64,000 bases of DNA, taken from positions 47,838,959 to 47,902,958 of the forward strand of contig OZ025252.1 of the NCBI GenBank assembly GCA_964019135.1, given 5' to 3'. Source of the DNA: Arenicola marina. Taxonomy: Eukaryota > Annelida > Polychaeta > Arenicolidae. Both the position numbers and the translations under genes were made by a program. The notes under the pieces are model-generated. The model did not search any database and was not told where the DNA came from. It worked only from the letters and a program-made list of their open reading frames with translations. Shown here one piece after another: positions 52,201 through 61,200 of the stretch (position 1 is the stretch's first letter; every line of letters begins with the position of its first letter).

Positions 52201-55200
52201 TTCAGACCGCCGATTTGGACCTGCATGGGCAGCAGCGTCAGATGGACCACGTGGTCACCAGGGGGCAGCACCTGCTGCAGGAGGTGCGCGCCCTGCCGCA
52301 GTTTGACACTAGGCCCCTGCACGATGAGATACAGAGTCTGGGAAACAAGTGGCAAGTGGCACAACAGGTCAGTCTGGCTCTTTCACCTCATCATATTGTC
52401 TGCTCCTTCATTTCTGTGAACCGATCATTGTGTCACGGCGTCCCACTGGCTGCTTTGTGAACCGATCACTGTGTCACGGCGTCCCACTGGCTGCTTTGTG
52501 AACCGATCATTGTGTCACGGCGTCCCACTGGCTGCTTTGTGAACCGATCACTGTGTCACGGCGTCCCACTGGCTGCTTTGTGAACCGATCATTGTGTCAC
52601 GGCGTCCCACTGGCTGCTTTGTGAACCGATCATTGCGTCACGGCGTCCCACTGGCTGCTTTGTGAACCGATCATTGTGTCACGGCGTCCGACTGGCTGCT
52701 TTGTGAACCGATCATTGCGTCACGGCGTCCCACTGGCTGCTTTGTGAACCGATCATTGCGTCACGGCGTCCCACTGGCTGCTTTGTGAACCGATCATTGC
52801 GTCACGGCGTCCCACTGGCTGCTTTGTGAACCGATCATTGCGTCACGGCGTCCCACTGGCTGCTTTGTGAACCGATCACTGTGTCACGGCGTCCCACTGG
52901 CTGCTTTGTGAACCGATCATTGCGTCACGGCGTCCCACTGGCTGCTTTGTGAACCGATCACTGTGTCACCGCGTCCCACTGGCTGCTTTGTGAACCGATC
53001 ACTGTGTCACGGCGTCCCACTGGCTGCTTTGTGAACCGATCACTGTGTCACGGCGTCCCACTGGCTGCTTTGTGAACCGATCACTGTGTCACGGCGTCCC
53101 ACTGGCTGCTTTGTGAACCGATCACTGTGTCACCGCGTCCCACTGGCTGCTTTGTGAACCGATCACTGTGTCACGGCGTCCCACTGGCTGCTTTGTGAAC
53201 CGACCATTGCGTCACGGCGTCCCACTGGCTGCTTGTGAACCGATCACTGTGTCACGGCGTCCCACTGGCTGCTTTGTGAACCGATCACTGTGTCACGGCG
53301 TCCCACTGGCTGCTTTGTGAACCGATCACTGTGTCACCGCGTCCCACTGGCTGCTTTGTGAACCAATCATTGTGTCACGGCGTCCCACTGGCTGCTTTGT
53401 GAACCGATCATTGTGTCACGGCGTCCCACTGGCTGCTTTGTGAACCGATCATTGCGTCACGGCGTCCCACTGGCTGCTTTGTGAACCGATCATTGCGTCA
53501 CGGCGTCCCACTGGCTGCTTTGTGAACCGATCATTGCGTCACGGCGTCCCACTGGCTGCTTTGTGAACCGATCACTGTGTCACGGCGTCCCACTGGCTGC
53601 TTTGTGAACCGATCATTGTGTCACGGCGTCCGACTGGCTGCTTTGTGAACCGATCATTGCGTCACGGCGTCCCACTGGCTGCTTTGTGAACCGATCATTG
53701 TGTCACGGCGTCCCACTGGCTGCTTTGTGAACCGATCATTGCGTCACGGCGTCCCACTGGCTGCTTTGTGAACCGATCATTGCGTCACGGCGTCCCACTG
53801 GCTGCTTTGTGAACCGATCATTGTGTCACCGCGTCCCACTGGCTGCTTTGTGAACCGATCACTGTGTCACGGCGTCCCACTGGCTGCTTTGTGAACCGAT
53901 CATTGTGTCACGGCGTCCCACTGGCTGCTTTGTGAACCGATCATTGCGTCACGGCGTCCCACTGGCTGCTTTGTGAACCGATCATTGTGTCACGGCGTCC
54001 CACTGGCTGCTTTGTGAACCGATCATTGCGTCACGGCGTCCCACTGGCTGCTTTGTGAACCGATCATTGCGTCACGGCGTCCCACTGGCTGCTTTGTGAA
54101 CCGATCATTGCGTCACGGCGTCCCACTGGCTGCTTTGTGAACCGATCATTGCGTCACGGCGTCCCACTGGCTGCTTTGTGAACCGATCACTGTGTCACGG
54201 CGTCCCACTGGCTGCTTTGTGAACCGATCATTGCGTCACGGCGTCCCACTGGCTGCTTTGTGAACCGATCACTGTGTCACCGCGTCCCACTGGCTGCTTT
54301 GTGAACCGATCACTGTGTCACGGCGTCCCACTGGCTGCTTTGTGAACCGATCACTGTGTCACGGCGTCCCACTGGCTGCTTTGTGAACCGATCACTGTGT
54401 CACGGCGTCCCACTGGCTGCTTTGTGAACCGATCACTGTGTCACCGCGTCCCACTGGCTGCTTTGTGAACCGATCACTGTGTCACGGCGTCCCACTGGCT
54501 GCTTTGTGAACCGATCACTGTGTCACGGCGTCCCACTGGCTGCTTTGTGAACCGATCACTGTGTCACCGCGTCCCACTGGCTGCTTTGTGAACCAATCAT
54601 TGTGTCACGGCGTCCCACTGGCTGCTTTGTGAACCGATCATTGTGTCACGGCGTCCCACTGGCTGCTTTGTGAACCGATCATTGCGTCACGGCGTCCCAC
54701 TGGCTGCTTTGTGAACCGATCATTGCGTCACGGCGTCCCACTGGCTGCTTTGTGAACCGATCACTGTGTCACGGCGTCCCACTGGCTGCTTTGTGAACCG
54801 ATCACTGTGTCACGGCGTCCCACTGGCTGCTTTGTGAACCGATCACTGTGTCACGGCGTCCCACTGGCTGCTTTGTGAACCGATCACTGTGTCACGGCGT
54901 CCCACTGGCTGCTTTGTGAACCGATCACTGTGTCACCGCGTCCCACTGGCTGCTTTGTGAACCGATCACTGTGTCACGGCGTCCCACTGGCTGCTTTGTG
55001 AACCGATCACTGTGTCACGGCGTCCCACTGGCTGCTTTGTGAACCGATCACTGTGTCACCGCGTCCCACTGGCTGCTTTGTGAACCAATCATTGTGTCAC
55101 GGCGTCCCACTGGCTGCTTTGTGAACCGATCATTGTGTCACGGCGTCCCACTGGCTGCTTTGTGAACCGATCATTGCGTCACGGCGTCCCACTGGCTGCT

Positions 55201-58200
55201 TTGTGAACCGATCATTGCGTCACGGCGTCCCACTGGCTGCTTTGTGAACCGATCACTGTGTCACGGCGTCCCACTGGCTGCTTTGTGAACCGATCATTGT
55301 GTCACGGCGTCCGACTGGCTGCTTTGTGAACCGATCATTGCGTCACGGCGTCCCACTGGCTGCTTTGTGAACCGATCATTGTGTCACGGCGTCCCACTGG
55401 CTGCTTTGTGAACCGATCATTGCGTCACGGCGTCCCACTGGCTGCTTTGTGAACCGATCATTGCGTCACGGCGTCCCACTGGCTGCTTTGTGAACCGATC
55501 ATTGTGTCACCGCGTCCCACTGGCTGCTTTGTGAACCGATCACTGTGTCACCGCGTCCCACTGGCTGCTTTGTGAACCGATCATTGTGTCACGGCGTCCC
55601 ACTGGCTGCTTTGTGAACCGATCACTGTGTCACCGCGTCCCACTGGCTGCTTTGTGAACCAATCATTGTGTCACGGCGTCCCACTGGCTGCTTTGTGAAC
55701 CGATCATTGTGTCACGGCGTCCCACTGGCTGCTTTGTGAACCGATCATTGCGTCACGGCGTCCCACTGGCTGCTTTGTGAACCGATCATTGCGTCACGGC
55801 GTCCCACTGGCTGCTTTGTGAACCGATCACTGTGTCACGGCGTCCCACTGGCTGCTTTGTGAACCGATCATTGCGTCACGGCGTCCAACTGGCTGCTTTG
55901 TGAACCGATCACTCTGTCACGGCGTCCCACTGGCTGCTTTGTGAACCGATCACTGTGTCACGGCGTCCCACTGGCTGCTTTGTGAACCGATCATTGTGTC
56001 ACCGCGTCCCACTGGCTGCTTTGTTAACCGATCATTGTGTCACGGCGTCCCACTGGCTGCTTTGTGAACCGATCATTGTGTCACGGCATCCTATTGGCTG
56101 CTCTGTGAACGTTCATTGTGTCACGGCGTGCTATTCGCTGCTCTGTAAATCGACCATCGTGTCACGGCATCCTATTGGCTGCTCTGTGAACGTGCATTGT
56201 GCCACGGCGTGCTATTGGCTGCTCTGTGAACATGCATTGTGTCACGGCGTCCTATTGGCTGCTCTGTGAAAATTCATGGTGTCAAGGTGTCCTATTGGCT
56301 GCTCTGTGAACCGATCATTCTGTCACGGCGTGCTATTGGCGGTTCCTTCATTTCTGTAAACCGATCAATTTGTGAAGACACGTGGCATTGCTGCCAGTCT
56401 GATGCCGACGATATAGTGATCTGATTGTATCCGTAATGATGACTCACGCCTTCCTCTCCCCCTACCTTCAGGATCTGGGAGACGGCAAGGAGCGGCTGGA
56501 GGAGCAGCTGCTGGCCTGGGAGCAGATCCAGACCGCCCAGGACGAGGTGTCCGGCTGGCTGGTGGCCACCATCCCCAAGCTGGAAGACGGGACCGAGAAC
56601 CTCGGGGAATCGGTGGCCGTCCGGGGGGTGCTCCAGAAGTACAGGGTGAGTACATAGGTGTGTCCGATGGGGTTGGGGGGGGGGGGGTCATAAATATAGG
56701 GTGAGTACCATTCGGTTTTCCCCAGCGGATGAAGCGTAAGAACTATTAAGTTAAACAAACGAATAATCTATAGACTCTCACTAAAGCTTTGTTTTTTGAA
56801 TTTTTTCTCTCTGCAGAATGAACTACCGAGTATGGAACAGGTTTATGAGACTTCTTGCCACAAGATGGCAGCACTACAGGCCCTGAATGGGGGTCAAGAG
56901 GTCACGCCGCTGTCGGCGTCTCGCCACCACCTCCAGGATCAGCTGGCGCGTGCCGCGGAGCTGGCGGACGTGCTGGAGAGCACGCTGCATGACCTTGAAG
57001 GTCAGAGAGACGTCCTTGACGGCGAGCTCCAGCAGGAGATGACCTTCGTTAACCAGGTGCGCGACCGTCTGGCGCAAGTAGACGACATCTCTGGCAGCGA
57101 CGAGGACCTGGTGCGGCGGCTGGAGGCCACCAAGGTCAGTGTGACCTTTGCCGAGGTCAAGGTCACGTAGTCTGTGTGTCATGCAGGATGCTTTTGATGC
57201 CGTTTCGTGTACTTTAACATGGACAATGTACGATTGTGACGAGACGCCCGTTATGTAGCTTTCTGCGCTGTCATCCCGCCGTGACCTCTGGTTGTGATGT
57301 CTGTGTTCTGTCTATGGTGGGAGTATATCCAGCTCAGATTAGCTGTGCTGGGCCCGTAAGTTCGAAACGGCCGGAGCAAATTATTTCGCCCTAGAGTAGG
57401 ACTTTAGCATGGAGCGGGGCGAAATATTTGGCCCCGGCCGTTTCGAACTTACGGGCCCTGGAGACAGCATGTCGCGGGTACGAATCATCTGGGGCAAGGT
57501 TTATTCGTCCCCATGTCATGGTCCCTGGAAGTCTCTTGGCCCAGTTTGGCCCTTGTGTTTGCTAAAACACCAACTTGTGATTTCCCTTCTGCCTGTAGTT
57601 GTTGTCGGGGGAGCTGGAGACCCACCTGGAACACGTGGTTGAGCTGGAGGCCCGTCTGGATCAGCTGGGGTCACGTGCCCAGTCCACTGACGTCATCTCA
57701 CTCACCAAGGACGTCTCCGTCCTCAACAAGAAGTTTGACACCGCGCAGCACAAGGCAACCAAGGTAGGAACCAGTGACGGCCGTTCATTAACAGGATGAA
57801 TTTTGGTTTGCTTAAATGTCTGCTGGAGTAACTGCTGAATGATTACCCGCCTTTATGCGGTGTTGTTTACCCACCTCGGCCACCTCTGAGCCCACCCGTT
57901 ACCCGGAGTCTCCCTGGCCAATAGGTTCTGTGTTCGTTTCCGGGCATGATGAGCTAACCTGGGGTAGATCTGGGGTATATCTGGGGTATATCTGGGGTAG
58001 ATCTGGGGTATATCTGGGGTATATCTGGGGTAGATCTGGGGTATATCTGGGGTATATCTGGGGTAGATCTGGGGTATATCTGGGGTATATCTGGGGTAGA
58101 TCTGGGGTAGATCTGGGGTGTATCTGGGGTATATCTGGGGTAGTTCTCGCCCATTTATCCTTCACCGTCCCGGGAGGTTCCACGACCCTCGAGACTTTAG

Positions 58201-61200
58201 TTCTGTGTGTGCACAAAGGTGGCCTACAACACACTCATGTCCTCGTCCCCTCGCGTTGCCAGGTGACGGAGAGCCTGGCGACGGCGCTGGAGCAGCGGTT
58301 TGAGGAGGCTCGCGAGGACCAGGAGCGGTGGCTGGCGGCCGTCAGGGACAAGGCGCAGTGGTCGGCCGACCTCTCCGGGGACAAGTACAGCATCGAGGCC
58401 AAGATGTCCACCCTGAAGGAGCTGCTCGAGTCGGTCGGCGAGGGCGAGCAGAAGGCAGAGGTCACCGCCCAGAAGGCAGAGCTCCTCAAGACGGTGGCGC
58501 CCTCTACCCAACAGAGAGTGCGCCTGGAGGAGAGCAAGCAGCGCGCGCAGCTCGACTTGCGCGGCGTCGTGGACACTCTGATGGAGTCCAAGTGAGTTAA
58601 TTAAGCACTGCTGGAGTCTAAGTGAGTTAATTAAGCATAGATGGAGTCTAATTGAGTTAATTAAGCACTCTGATAGAGTCTAAGTGAGTTAATGAAATAC
58701 CCTGATGGAGGCTAAGCGAGTTAATTAAGCACTCTGGTCTAGTTTAAGTGAGTTAATTAATTATCCTGATGGAGTCGCAGTGAGCTCATTACGCGCTCTG
58801 ATGGAGTCTAAGTTAATGGACTGATGGAGTCTAAGTTAGTTAAGTACGCACTCTGGTGGAACCAAAGTGAGTTGGCCACTCTGATTAAGCACTCCGATGG
58901 AGCCCAAGTGAGCTGCCCAAGTTAATAAGGCGCTGATGGAGTCCAAGTGAATCAAAAATTGAACCATATTTGGGTAAAACCTATTTGGATGTAACAGAGT
59001 GTGTATACCTTGGTGTTGTGGCTGTTGCAGGGCCAAGTTGGAGCAGTGCATGACGCAGTGGCAGGGATATGATGAGCTCTATGACAGCCTCTCACAGTGG
59101 CTCAAGGAGGTCGAGGTCAAGGTCAGGTCGGAGGCAGGACTGAAACCTGACCTCCTGGCCAAAGTCAAACAACTGGAGACCTACAGGGTGAGTGGACATG
59201 TTGTGGTAACCTTGGCGACCTACAGGGTGGGTGGACATGTTGTGGTAACATTGGCGACCTACAGGGTTGGTGGACATGTTGTGGTAACATTGGCGACCTA
59301 CAGGGTGGGTGGACATGTTGTGGTAACATTGGCGACCTACAGGGTGGGTGGACATGTTGTGGTAACATTGGCGACCTACAGGGTGGGTGGACATGTTGTG
59401 GTAACATTGGCGACCTACTGGGTGGGTGGATATGTTGTGGTATAATTGGCGACCTACAGGGTGGGTGGACATGTTGTGGTAACATTGGCGACCTACAGGG
59501 TGGGTGGACATGTTGTGGTAACATTGGCGACCTACAGGGTGGGTGGACATGTTGTGGTAACATTGGCGACCTACAGGGTGGGTGGACATGTTGTGGTAAC
59601 ATTGGCGACCTACAGGGTTGGTGGACATGTTGTGGTAACATTGGCGACCTACAAGGTGGGTGGACATGTTGTGGTAACATTGGCGACCTACAGGGTGAGT
59701 GGACATGTTGTGGTAACATTGGCGACCTACAGGGTGGGTGGACATGTTGTGGTAACATTGGCGACCTACAGGGTGGGTGGACATGTTGTGGTAACATTGG
59801 GGACCTACAGGGTGGGTGGACATGTTGTGGTAACATTGGCGCGACAGGCCAACTGGTGTGTTATACTCATGTAAGTTATGAGTAATCGTTGCTTGTTATC
59901 CTCACTACATGGGATCAGAGCTTATATATCGCTTATTTTAGCATGATACCGTTGTGGTGTACTGCCTGTTTCTTGTACTCTTGGTGTTTAACCAAACCAG
60001 TGAATAACTTGGCTGTAATGTAATTTGTTTTGTTTTATTTGTGAACCTGACATTAACCTATGTGTGAACGGTATGTTGTGTGACGTGTTTGCAGACGTTT
60101 GACGCTGACGTGACGGCTCACAAGCCCAACCTGGAGCACCTGACGTCACAGGCCGAAGACATCGCCAGGAACTCGGCAGACTCCCGCGTCGCCACGTACG
60201 CCCAGCAACTCACCTCGCGCTACAAGGTCGTGGCCACCACGGTCAAGGTCAGCGGCGTGAATTTTGTCGATTAAACTTAAATATGGTTCAATATGCTTAG
60301 ATATTAAATTGAACTCAATCGATCATAAAAACTGCAAAACAGGCCCATGTTTCTGAATGGTTTTAATGCGTGTCAGAAGTAGCTAGCTTTAAAATCATTT
60401 TACAACGATAAAGATTTATGTGAAGGAATATCGGTTATGATGAATGTGCCCAGTTGTTGCTACACTAGTTTCACCGTACTCACAGCAAGTAAAGGTTGGG
60501 CTGGTGTTATCAGGTCTGAAGCGCACGTGGTTATGTATCCGGGTATTGTGATTTGTTCAGGATCACTTGGAGAAGATGGAGTCGCAGGTCCGGGACCACG
60601 AGGTCTATGTGGAGAACCTGAGGCTGGCCCGGGAGTGGCTGGCGGCGGCCGGAACCAGACTCGACACTAACGCCACCTATACTGGAGACAAGGCTCAGCT
60701 GGAGCAAAACCTCGAGAACCTGACGGTCAGTATAGCTGTGATAACTGTTTGGTACTGCAATTAATACTCTTGTGCTATATGTTGTTGAGGATGAAAGCTG
60801 AGCGGTGAGCCTGAGCAGGGCCTGGTGGATGTCTAGTCACTACCGGTATCTCGCTCTCACTTGGCGGTGGCCCATTGTGACATCAGGTCCCGGGATACAC
60901 CCATCCCGCACTCCGCGGCTGGCATGTTTCAAAAACATTTGTGAACCTCTCAGGATGATATTGACTTTGGTTCTTGCAACAAAAATTTACTCCGGTGCAA
61001 ATGAGGCTTGTGCTGAGATGAACCGGTTCCACCCTTTCGGGGTGAAAACTCAGTGAAACTCAGTGCAAATATCTTATCCTACGATTTGTCTCGTACTCGA
61101 ACCACTGCCATGTTAATATCATCTGTCCAACTCTATCATTAATTCGCTCATGCCCCACGTTGTTGCCTATAGGACCTGCTGAGCGAGCGGGAGGTGGGGC

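Noticed and set aside
52415-56375. CRISPR-like regular array
   Set aside because: Plain tandem repeat with no spacers.
57899-58234. Minus-strand ORF rich in [11 protein letters not shown]
   Set aside because: Translation of the 11-bp minisatellite.
59092-59874. Minus-strand ORF of 243 codons ([13 protein letters not shown] repeats)
   Set aside because: Antisense of the exon 34 junction array.
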